From assembly GCA_017744755.1 (NCBI GenBank), contig JAGIAU010000059.1, positions 1-8,472 on the forward strand: 8,472 nt of DNA, in the 5' to 3' direction. Under the pieces are notes generated by a model. The model made no database searches, was not told the origin of the DNA, and worked only from the letters and a program-made list of their open reading frames with translations. The stretch is from Microbacteriaceae bacterium. GTDB lineage: Bacteria; Actinomycetota; Actinomycetes; Actinomycetales; Microbacteriaceae. How positions within the stretch are numbered: position 1 is the stretch's first letter; each line of letters begins with the position of its first letter. Shown piece after piece: positions 1 through 5,476 of this stretch. Position numbers and translations under genes: made by a program.

Positions 1-2
1 GG

Positions 3-359
3 TTCCAGTTCGTCACGCCCGCCGCCCCAGTGCAGCCGATCGTGCCGTCGGCGCAGCCGGCCGCCGACCCCGGCGCACCGGCCGACCCCGAGCAGCCGGT
101 CCCCGGCGCGCCCAGCGGCGGCTCCGAGACGCCGCCGATCCGGCCGATCATGTCGTGGGACGAGGCCCCGGCGACGCGCCTGCGCCCTCGGCCCGAGTCG
201 GCCGATCCGGCGCAGCCGGCGCGCACCGAGCCGGAGCAGTCGGCGCCTGCCGGGGCAGATGTGCGGGATGAGCCGGGCACGCAGCCTGAGCCGGGCGCCG
301 AGCCGTCCCCGGAGGGGCCCGCCACGTCGGACGGCGAGTCGGAGCCGCCGCTGCGGTAG
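3..359 (+). CDS. Proline/alanine-rich C-terminal tail of an unidentified protein (5' partial)
   Basis: An open frame enters from the left edge and ends at a TAG at 357-359, giving 118 visible residues. No start codon needs to lie inside the window: the frame is open from position 3, and the GTG at 30 is an internal valine unless shown otherwise. The visible part is low complexity, rich in Pro, Ala, Glu and Gly (APADPEQPVPGAPSGG, EPGTQPEPGAEPSPEG). It has no hydrophobic segment and no recognisable domain. One less repetitive island, PPIRPIMSWDEAPATRLRPR, sits near the middle. Such tails are typical of disordered linkers or C-termini of actinobacterial envelope or regulatory proteins, but the folded part is outside the window and I do not recognise the protein. 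The coding call rests on frame continuity, GC-rich third positions and the absence of a better frame. Confidence 0.6.
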   Translation, partial: FQFVTPAAPVQPIVPSAQPAADPGAPADPEQPVPGAPSGGSETPPIRPIMSWDEAPATRLRPRPESADPAQPARTEPEQSAPAGADVRDEPGTQPEPGAEPSPEGPATSDGESEPPLR

Positions 360-403
360 CGTGTTCGCTCCCCGCGCGTTCCTCGTCGCCCTCGTGCCTC
401 GCC

Positions 404-493
404 TCTACTCCCGCACCGCGCTTCCACTCCCGCACCGTTCCTCCACTCGGCGGGGCCGTGGTGCCGGGGTGGAGCCGTGGTGCGGGACGGTGC
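404..493. repeat. Cluster of short direct and inverted repeats
   Basis: A TCCACTCCCGCACCG-like unit occurs as TACTCCCGCACCG (about 406-418), CCACTCCCGCACCG (424-437) and a degenerate CTCCACTCGG (441-450). It then reappears inverted, as GTGCCGGGGTGGAG (461-474) and GGTGCGGG (479-486). The arms 429-446 and 469-486 pair as 8 bp, a 4-nt mismatch bubble, then 6 bp, around a 22-nt loop. This could fold at the RNA level downstream of the left-hand gene and act as a terminator, but there is no T-run. The alternating orientation also fits a dispersed intergenic repeat. Confidence 0.5.
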
Positions 494-527
494 CGCGTAC
501 GGGACCGGGCGTGCCGACCAGGATCCT

Positions 528-557
528 CTGGACCCGAACGGTCCTGTGGAGTAGACT
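528..557 (+). promoter_or_regulatory. Probable sigma-70-type promoter for the helicase gene
   Basis: CTGGAC at 528-533 resembles TTGACA and TAGACT at 552-557 resembles TATAAT, with an 18-bp spacer. Transcription would begin near 564, giving a leader of about 190 nt before the ATG at 756. This is the best promoter-like pair between the upstream stop codon and the helicase. Confidence 0.5.
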
Positions 558-620
558 CGAACGTCGGCTTCTCGACGGTGCCCTGCTGAGGGCGCATCAC
601 GTATGTCGAATCGGCCGAAG

Positions 621-640
621 TCGCGCGGAGTCCCGCGCGA
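621..640 (+). other. Perfect 8-bp hairpin in the helicase leader
   Basis: TCGCGCGG (621-628) and CCGCGCGA (633-640) are exact inverted complements around a 4-nt loop, AGTC. The hairpin lies about 57 nt downstream of the predicted transcription start and 115 nt before the chosen start codon. No T-run follows, so it is not an intrinsic terminator as it stands. It could be a structural element of a long leader, for example affecting mRNA stability or cold-responsive translation, but that role is inferred only. Confidence 0.4.
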
Positions 641-755
641 GACATCACCTCTGTATGTGACGGCCCCGACCGACGATCGTCCGGGATCATCAGCGCGTCA
701 GCCTGTCCGCAGGCGCGCGCATGCATGCGAGCACGCAATGGAAACCCGGAGCATC

Positions 756-2771
756 ATGCCCAAGTTCGATCCCCCCCGCCCGCATCGCGGTCAGGGAGCC
801 CCCGCGGGCAAGGCCCGCTGGACCGATTCCGACCGCAAGAAGCGCGAGGAGCGGAACGCCGAGCGCGGCGCCCGCGGCGACCGTCCTGCGCGTCCGGCCT
901 ACGGCGACCGCACGGCGCGTCCCGCCCGCGGCGAGCGTCCCGACTGGAGTCCGAAGGCCCCGCGCACGGATCGCAGCGACCGTCCGGCCTACGGCGACCG
1001 TCCCGCCCGTCCGTCCCGCGACGGCGGCCGCGACTGGCGGCCCCGAGGCGAGCGCACCGAGCGTCCGGCCTATGGCGACCGCCCGGCTCGCCCCTACGGC
1101 GACCGGCCGGAGCGTGGCGACCGCCCCGCGTACGGGGAGCGGAACGATCGCCCCGCGCGCTCGTTCGGCGACCGCGGCGATCGCGCGCCCCGCGTCGACC
1201 GCCCCGCTCGCGGCGAGCGTCCTGACTGGCAGCCGCGCGAGGAGCGTGCGCCTCGCCGCGACTGGGACAACCGCACCTACGGCGACCGCCCGGCTCGCGA
1301 GCGCTTCGAGCGCTCGGACCGCGAGACGCGCCCGGCGCGCGAGTGGACGCCGCGCGAGGACCGCACCGAGCGGCCGAAGTTCACCCCGACCGAGGAGGTC
1401 GTCCACGAGCGCCTCGAGGCGACCGCGATCGACCAGGACGCGACCGAGGGCATGGCGTTCTCCGACCTCGGCCTCGGCGAGAACATCGTCCGCCAGCTCG
1501 CCGAGATGGGCGCGAGCGCGCCGTTCCCGATCCAGGCCGCGACGATCCCCGAGGTGCTCGCGGGCCGCGACGTCCTCGGCCGCGGCCGCACGGGCTCGGG
1601 CAAGACCATCGCGTTCGGCGCACCGCTCGTCGAGCGCCTCCTCCGCATGCAGCGCGAGGGCGGCCGCCGCTCGATGGGTCGCAAGCCGCGCGCCCTCATC
1701 CTCGCCCCCACGCGCGAGCTCGCGCAGCAGATCGACCGGACCGTGCAGCCCATCGCGCGCTCCGTCGGCCTGTTCACGATCGCGATCGTCGGCGGCGTCC
1801 CCTACGCGAAGCAGCTCACGGGTCTGCAGCGGGGCGCCGACATCGTCATCGGCACCCCCGGTCGCATCGAGGACCTCGTCGAGAAGGGGCACCTCGACCT
1901 CTCCGACATCAAGGTGACGGTGCTCGACGAGGCCGACCACATGTGCGACCTCGGCTTCCTGGAGCCGGTGCAGCGGATCCTCCGTCTCACCCCGGACGGC
2001 TCGCAGCGCCTGCTCTTCTCCGCGACGCTCGACGCCGCGATCGAGGCGCTCGTGAGCGAGTTCCTGCGTGAGCCCTCCGTGCACGAGGTCGCGGGCGAGG
2101 ATCAGGCGTCCTCGACGATCACGCACAAGGTGCTCATGGTCGACGCCTCCGCGAAGCGCGACGTCGTCCGCGAGCTCGTCGAGTCGGCGAGCCGCTCGAT
2201 CGTCTTCACCCGGACCCGCGCCTTCGCCGAGGAGGTCGCCGAGGGGCTCATGATCTCCGGCATCCCCGCGACGAGCCTGCACGGCGACCTCAACCAGGCC
2301 CGCCGCAACCGGAACCTGCAGCTCCTGACCCGCGGCGACGTCCGCTCGCTCGTCGCGACGGACGTCGCGGCGCGCGGCATCCACGTCGACGACATCGACC
2401 TCGTCATCCAGGCGGACATGCCCGACGACCACAAGACGTATCTGCACCGCGCCGGTCGCACCGGCCGCGCCGGCGCGCAGGGCACCGTCATCACGGTCAT
2501 CTCGCCGTCCCGCCGCCGCCGCCTCGAGGAGCAGCTGCGAACCGCGGGCATCGAGGCCGAGTGGGAGGACCGTGCCACGACGCGTCCGCGCCGCGACGGC
2601 GAGGGCAGGCCGCGCTTCAACCGCGAGGACCGTGCACCCCGCGCAGACCGTGCCGAGCGCCCGTTCGCCGAGCGCGCCGAGCGTCCGGTCCGCCAGCCGC
2701 GGATGTCGGCGGACGAGTTCGCCGAGTTCCAGGCGTGGAAGGCCGCACGCGACGCGGCCGCGGCGGAGTAG
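756..2771 (+). CDS. DEAD-box ATP-dependent RNA helicase with repetitive Arg-rich arms
   Basis: An ATP-dependent RNA unwinding enzyme, probably acting in ribosome assembly or mRNA turnover (671 aa from the chosen start). The core begins near residue 233 with a Q motif (FSDLGL...PFPIQ). It continues with motif I GRTGSGKT (277-284), PTRELAQQ, TPGR, the DEAD box (391-394), SAT (422-424), motif V region ATDVAARGIH and motif VI HRAGRTGR (564-571). All catalytic motifs are intact. Residues 40-205 are disordered and Arg/Pro/Asp-rich, with seven YGDR/YGER/FGDR units. A shorter arginine-rich tail of the same style covers about 604-671. Such arms usually add RNA binding. I chose ATG 756 because GGAG (748-751) lies just upstream. 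ATG 738 and ATG 603 are in-frame alternatives with poorer upstream signals. DeaD/CsdA- or RhlE-type assignment is not possible by eye. Confidence 0.95.
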   Translation: MPKFDPPRPHRGQGAPAGKARWTDSDRKKREERNAERGARGDRPARPAYGDRTARPARGERPDWSPKAPRTDRSDRPAYGDRPARPSRDGGRDWRPRGERTERPAYGDRPARPYGDRPERGDRPAYGERNDRPARSFGDRGDRAPRVDRPARGERPDWQPREERAPRRDWDNRTYGDRPARERFERSDRETRPAREWTPREDRTERPKFTPTEEVVHERLEATAIDQDATEGMAFSDLGLGENIVRQLAEMGASAPFPIQAATIPEVLAGRDVLGRGRTGSGKTIAFGAPLVERLLRMQREGGRRSMGRKPRALILAPTRELAQQIDRTVQPIARSVGLFTIAIVGGVPYAKQLTGLQRGADIVIGTPGRIEDLVEKGHLDLSDIKVTVLDEADHMCDLGFLEPVQRILRLTPDGSQRLLFSATLDAAIEALVSEFLREPSVHEVAGEDQASSTITHKVLMVDASAKRDVVRELVESASRSIVFTRTRAFAEEVAEGLMISGIPATSLHGDLNQARRNRNLQLLTRGDVRSLVATDVAARGIHVDDIDLVIQADMPDDHKTYLHRAGRTGRAGAQGTVITVISPSRRRRLEEQLRTAGIEAEWEDRATTRPRRDGEGRPRFNREDRAPRADRAERPFAERAERPVRQPRMSADEFAEFQAWKAARDAAAAE

Positions 2772-2790
2772 CCCGCCCCGCAGAAGTTCG

Positions 2791-2802
2791 TAGGCTGGAA
2801 CG
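2791..2802 (+). promoter_or_regulatory. Putative -10 element for leaderless cysE
   Basis: TAGGCT (2791-2796) matches a relaxed TANNNT -10 box and ends exactly 6 nt before the GTG start at 2803, so transcription would begin at or next to the start codon. There is no Shine-Dalgarno sequence in front of the GTG, which agrees with leaderless translation. I see no convincing -35 box. Confidence 0.4.
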
Positions 2803-3342
2803 GTGAGCGTGCGGGAGGACATCGCGGCGGTCAAGCGCCGTGACCCTGCCGCGCGCTCATCGTTCGAGATCTGGCTGCTCTACTCGGGCATGCACGGCGT
2901 CTGGGGCTATCGCTTCGCCCACTGGCTGTGGACGCACCGGGCGAAGTTCCTCGGCCGCTTCGTCTCGCAGGTGACGCGCTTCCTGACGGGCGTCGAGATC
3001 CACCCCGGCGCCACGATCGGCCGCCGGCTCACGATCGACCACGGCATGGGGATCGTCATCGGCGAGACCGCGGAAGTCGGCGACGACGTGCATCTGTATC
3101 ACGGCGTCACGCTCGGCAACGCGAAGTCGCAGCCCGGCAAGCGCCATCCCACGCTCGGCGACCGCATCACCGTCGGCGCCGGGGCGAAGATCTTCGGCCC
3201 CGTCACGGTCGGCGACGACACCGTCGTCGGCGGCAACGCCGTCGTCACGAAGTCGTTCCCCGCCGGCTCAGTCCTCGTCGGCGTCCCCGCGAAGGACGTG
3301 CGGAAGAAGGCCCCCGACCAGACGGACCTGTACTCGATCTGA
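2803..3342 (+). CDS. cysE: Serine O-acetyltransferase, short form
   Basis: Transfers acetyl from acetyl-CoA to L-serine to give O-acetylserine, the carbon skeleton for cysteine synthesis; cytoplasmic. At 179 aa it is the short form, lacking most of the N-terminal helical region of the 273-aa E. coli enzyme. The sequence aligns by eye with E. coli CysE over FAHWLW (39-44), IHPGATIGRR (66-75), the catalytic-type IDHGMGIVIGET (78-89), VTLGNAK, RHPTLGD (114-120) and GAGAKIFGPVTVG. His80 matches the catalytic His158 of E. coli, and Glu65 sits where E. coli has Asp143. Hexapeptide repeats of a left-handed beta helix run from about residue 66 to 160. The protein ends in isoleucine, the residue that in other CysE proteins inserts into CysK. 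The GTG start lies 31 bases past the helicase stop, has no ribosome binding site and looks leaderless. No cysK lies in the window. Confidence 0.93.
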   Translation: MSVREDIAAVKRRDPAARSSFEIWLLYSGMHGVWGYRFAHWLWTHRAKFLGRFVSQVTRFLTGVEIHPGATIGRRLTIDHGMGIVIGETAEVGDDVHLYHGVTLGNAKSQPGKRHPTLGDRITVGAGAKIFGPVTVGDDTVVGGNAVVTKSFPAGSVLVGVPAKDVRKKAPDQTDLYSI

Positions 3343-3345
3343 GAC

Positions 3346-3437
3346 GCCTTTTTCAGGCCTCACACGCGGTATTCAGGTGTCCCAGCGCGTCGGCCCGCCG
3401 ATTCTCCTGAATACCGCGCGCGAGGCCTGAAAAAGGC
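3346..3437. repeat. 32-bp near-perfect inverted repeat; possible bidirectional terminator or palindromic element
   Basis: The arm 3346-3377 is the inverted complement of 3406-3437 with only two mismatches over 32 bp, around a 28-nt spacer. The spacer itself has a small TCGG/CCGA stem (3390-3401). Each outer end, GCCTTTTTCAGGC and its complement, can also fold into a mini-hairpin. It starts 3 bases after the cysE stop and ends 65 bases before the sulfurtransferase stop, so it lies between two convergent genes. It could terminate both transcripts. It is longer than a usual intrinsic terminator and the T-run is inside the stem, so a dispersed palindromic repeat is an equally good reading. Confidence 0.7.
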
Positions 3438-3502
3438 ACGGGCGAACGGCAACGGCGCCGGGTCCGAGGACACCGGCGCCGCCGCCATACCGTGCGGGGA
3501 GG

Positions 3503-4423
3503 CTAATTGCCGCCCCAGAGCCCGGAGAAGCCTCCCGACTTCTCGAGCGTCGGGTTCGCGACGGGCGTGCCGACCGAGTTGCCCCACTCGGTCCAGGAGC
3601 CGTCGTAGACCTTCGCGTCGTAGCCGAGGAGCTGCGTCAGCGCGAACCACGTGTGCGAGGCGCGCTCGCCGATGCGGCAGTAGACGTAGATCGGCTTCGA
3701 GCCGTCGATGCCCTGCTCCGCGTAGCGGGCCCGGATCGCCTCGACGTCCTTGAACGTGCCGTCGCCGCCGTCGTTCGGCACCTTGACGTTGCCGCCCCAC
3801 GGGAAGTTGAACGCGCCGGGGATGTGTCCCCACTTCGCCGCCGCCTCGCCGCCGAAGCCGGGCGCGACGCCGATCTCGCCCTGGTACTCGGGGACGCCGC
3901 GGATGTCGATGATGACCCCGTCGCGCTCGCCGAGGGAGACCTGGAGGACCTCGTCCTTGAACGCGCGGATCGAGGCGTCCGGGCCGGGCGACACCCAGGT
4001 GCCGCGCGCCGGGGCCGGGACCTCGGTCGTCAGCTCGCGGCCGTCCGCCTTCTCCCACTTGTAGCGCCCGCCGTCGAGCAGCGCCACGTCGAGGCCGTAG
4101 TAGCGGAGCACCCAGGCGCCGTAGGCGGCGAACCAGTTGTTGCCGTCGCCGTAGAGCACGACCTTGGAGTCCGGGTCGATGCCGGCGGACTGCGCGAGCT
4201 CCGTGATCTGCTCGGCGGTCGCGAGGTCGCGCGTGAGACGCTGGACGAAGTCCCGGTACCAGAGGAACTCGACGGCGCCCGGGATGTGGCCGTCGGCGTA
4301 GCTCGTGACGCCGCTGTCCTGGCGGCCCTCGCTCACCTCGATGACGACGAGGTCGTCGTCGCCCAGGTGCTCCGCGAGCCATTCGGCGGAGACGAGGCCG
4401 GAGGCGGTGAGGGTGTCGCTCAT
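3503..4423 (-). CDS. Thiosulfate/3-mercaptopyruvate sulfurtransferase (two rhodanese domains)
   Basis: Moves a sulfane sulfur from thiosulfate or 3-mercaptopyruvate to an acceptor such as cyanide or a thiol; cytoplasmic, with no signal peptide. The 306 aa match the usual size of tandem-rhodanese enzymes. The N-terminal inactive domain (about 8-135) shows YADGHIPGAVEF and VVLYGDGNNWFAAYGAWVL. The C-terminal catalytic domain (about 165-300) shows VIIDIRGVPEYQGE, GHIPGAFNFPWGGN and the active loop YCRIGERASHTWF, with Cys249 as the persulfide-carrying cysteine. The CRIGER loop resembles the actinobacterial CysA/SseA group and favours thiosulfate over mercaptopyruvate, but substrate cannot be settled by eye. 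GAAAG (4431-4435, read on the minus strand) is a good ribosome binding site 7 bases before the ATG. The gene converges on cysE and diverges from the AraC regulator. Confidence 0.93.
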   Translation of the reverse strand: MSDTLTASGLVSAEWLAEHLGDDDLVVIEVSEGRQDSGVTSYADGHIPGAVEFLWYRDFVQRLTRDLATAEQITELAQSAGIDPDSKVVLYGDGNNWFAAYGAWVLRYYGLDVALLDGGRYKWEKADGRELTTEVPAPARGTWVSPGPDASIRAFKDEVLQVSLGERDGVIIDIRGVPEYQGEIGVAPGFGGEAAAKWGHIPGAFNFPWGGNVKVPNDGGDGTFKDVEAIRARYAEQGIDGSKPIYVYCRIGERASHTWFALTQLLGYDAKVYDGSWTEWGNSVGTPVANPTLEKSGGFSGLWGGN

Positions 4424-4563
4424 GTCGTGCCTTTCGGTGGTACGGTGCCGTGGATCGTGTGCGCCATTGTTCGCCGCGGCACCGGGTTCCGCATCAATGT
4501 GACGGGCGGTGACGCTGTGTGACGCCGCGTGACGATCGGCGCGTTCCGCGGGAGAATCGACGC
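4424..4563. promoter_or_regulatory. Divergent control region between sulfurtransferase and AraC regulator
   Basis: This 140-base gap serves two outward-facing genes. On the plus strand, GTGACG (4529-4534) and GAGAAT (4552-4557) form a -35/-10 pair with a 17-bp spacer. The -10 ends 6 nt before the regulator ATG, so that transcript should be leaderless. On the minus strand only a weak pair is visible, TTGATG (4492-4497) and AACAAT (4466-4471), with an overlong 20-bp spacer. If used, it would give a leader of roughly 35 nt containing the GAAAG ribosome binding site. Confidence 0.5.
4499..4534. repeat. Four GTGACG hexamers in exact 10-bp phase (putative operator)
   Basis: GTGACG occurs at 4499, 4509, 4519 and 4529, each followed by four variable bases (GGCG, CTGT, CCGC, ATCG). 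The spacing is exactly 10 bp, close to one helical turn, so all copies face the same side of the DNA. The last copy coincides with the likely -35 box of the regulator gene. AraC-family proteins use two helix-turn-helix units to contact adjacent major grooves about one turn apart. Four phased half-sites could therefore hold two monomers of the neighbouring regulator. That binding is inferred. Confidence 0.65.
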
Positions 4564-5028
4564 ATGGCCGTGGACCTCGACGAGCTCCGCAGGCTGCGGC
4601 GCGCCCGGGACCGGATGGACCGCGAGTTCGCCGCGGAGCTCGACGTCGCGGGGCTCGCGCGGGGCGCGTTCATGTCGGCCGCGCATTTCAGCCGCCGCTT
4701 CCGCGATGCCTACGGCGAGACGCCGTACGCCTATCTCATGACACGGCGCATCGAGCGGGCGAAGGCGCTGCTGCGCGCGGGGGCGGGCGTCACCGCCGCC
4801 TGCCATGCGGTCGGCTGCACGAGCCTCGGCTCGTTCTCGGCGAGCTTCACCGGGCTCGTCGGGGTCACGCCGTCGCGATACCGGGAGCTCGGCGCGGCCG
4901 AGGCCGACGGGCTGTCGTCCTGTCAGGCGATGCGGACGACGCGGCCGCGGCGCGGCCGGCGCGCGGCCGCGGAACGCCCCGCCGAGTCGAGCAGTTTCGG
5001 AGAAGCACGGCTCGCCCCCGCGGTCTAG
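4564..5028 (+). CDS. Short AraC/XylS-family transcriptional regulator
   Basis: A DNA-binding regulator of 154 aa that is nearly all DNA-binding domain. Two helix-turn-helix units are visible: about 26-51 (VAGLARGAFMSAAHFSRRFRDAYG) and 76-100 (VTAACHAVGCTSLGSFSASF), followed by the family signature GVTPSRYR (100-107). There is no N-terminal cupin or other ligand domain, so it resembles MarA/SoxS-sized members; the signal it senses is not visible. A 47-residue tail (108-154) is rich in Arg and Ala and ends FGEARLAPAV. I chose ATG 4564 because a -10-like GAGAAT ends 6 nt before it and the conserved region begins soon after. An in-frame ATG at 4519 would add 15 Arg-rich residues and overlap the GTGACG array. 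The VOC gene starts 9 bases after its stop, suggesting shared function. Autoregulation through the upstream repeats is plausible but inferred. Confidence 0.88.
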   Translation: MAVDLDELRRLRRARDRMDREFAAELDVAGLARGAFMSAAHFSRRFRDAYGETPYAYLMTRRIERAKALLRAGAGVTAACHAVGCTSLGSFSASFTGLVGVTPSRYRELGAAEADGLSSCQAMRTTRPRRGRRAAAERPAESSSFGEARLAPAV

Positions 5029-5037
5029 CGTCGGACC
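5026..5037 (+). promoter_or_regulatory. Putative -10 element for leaderless VOC gene
   Basis: TAGCGT (5026-5031) ends exactly 6 nt before the ATG at 5038, the same geometry as at cysE, the AraC gene and the pterin dehydratase. Its first three bases are also the stop codon of the AraC regulator. No ribosome binding site precedes the ATG. No clear -35 box is seen, so readthrough from the regulator gene remains possible as well. Confidence 0.35.
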
Positions 5038-5445
5038 ATGACCGTTTCGCTCAGCCAGTCCCACATCCTCGTCGACGACCCCGACGCGGCGCTCGCGTTC
5101 TATCGCGACGCCCTCGGCCTGCAGGTGGTCGGCGACGTCGCGAACGGCGGCTTCCGCTGGATCACGCTCGTGGCGCCGGGCAGTCCCGAGGTCGGCATCG
5201 TCCTCGAGCAGCCGGAGGCCGGCCGTTCGGCGGAGAACGGCGACGCGCTCGCGGCGCTCCTCGCCAAGGGCGAGCTGTCGCCCGCGCACTTCCGCGCCGC
5301 CGAACTCGACGCCACGATCGAGGCGATCCGCGCGACGCCGGGCGCGGTCGTGCTCGAGGAGCCGGCCGACCGGTTCTGGGGCGTCCGCGACGCGGCCATG
5401 CGGGATCCCGCGGGCAACCTGCTGCGGATCGAGCAGGCGAAGTGA
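5038..5445 (+). CDS. VOC-family (glyoxalase/bleomycin-resistance fold) protein
   Basis: A 135-aa vicinal-oxygen-chelate fold protein; cytoplasmic. The N-terminal beta-alpha-beta module is typical, with SHILVDDPDAALAFYRDALGLQVV, and the second module ends MRDPAGNLLRIEQ. His9 and Glu132 sit at the usual first and last metal-ligand positions, so metal binding is likely. The family covers glyoxalases, dioxygenases, antibiotic-binding proteins and many uncharacterised enzymes, and I cannot choose a substrate. Length is normal for a single two-module VOC protein. It directly follows the AraC regulator and precedes a DUF1801 gene. Short AraC regulators beside VOC genes are a recurrent actinobacterial arrangement as I recall it, so the regulator probably controls this gene. 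Start ATG 5038 is supported by the -10-like TAGCGT just upstream and by the conserved SHILVDD beginning at residue 8. Confidence 0.88.
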   Translation: MTVSLSQSHILVDDPDAALAFYRDALGLQVVGDVANGGFRWITLVAPGSPEVGIVLEQPEAGRSAENGDALAALLAKGELSPAHFRAAELDATIEAIRATPGAVVLEEPADRFWGVRDAAMRDPAGNLLRIEQAK

Positions 5446-5476
5446 CGGCGGAACGCGCTCGGAAGGGAATGCACTG

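Larger units (their letters stand above)
360..755. other. Long non-coding region: repeat cluster, promoter and helicase leader
   Basis: I support no gene in this 396-base stretch. The left half (404-493) contains short direct and inverted copies of a TCCACTCCCGCACC-like unit. The right half has a likely promoter at 528-557 and then a leader of about 190 nt before the helicase start. The leader contains a perfect 8-bp hairpin (621-640), a minimal ATG-TGA start-stop at 655-660, and a GACGATCGTC palindrome near 671-680. The helicase frame stays open back to an ATG at 603, but that part reads as low-quality coding sequence and has no ribosome binding site. Confidence 0.55.

Noticed and set aside
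603..755. N-terminal extension of the helicase from ATG 603 or ATG 738
   Set aside because: The in-frame sequence carries no helicase or repeat character and no ribosome binding site precedes either ATG. GGAG lies just before ATG 756 and the downstream text starts a typical helicase N-terminus. Start mapping could still change this.
892..1300. Regularly spaced repeats resembling a CRISPR or tandem array
   Set aside because: The repeats are in frame, degenerate at the DNA level and encode the YGDR-type arm of the helicase. Spacing is irregular and there are no unique spacers.
690..2834. Long minus-strand open frame opposite the helicase
   Set aside because: It is a shadow of GC-rich codons on the other strand: Ala/Arg/Val-rich with no recognisable family, while the plus strand has every DEAD-box motif.
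3653..4522. Plus-strand open frame opposite the sulfurtransferase
   Set aside because: Low-complexity Ala/Val/Arg composition without any domain, against a full two-domain rhodanese on the minus strand.
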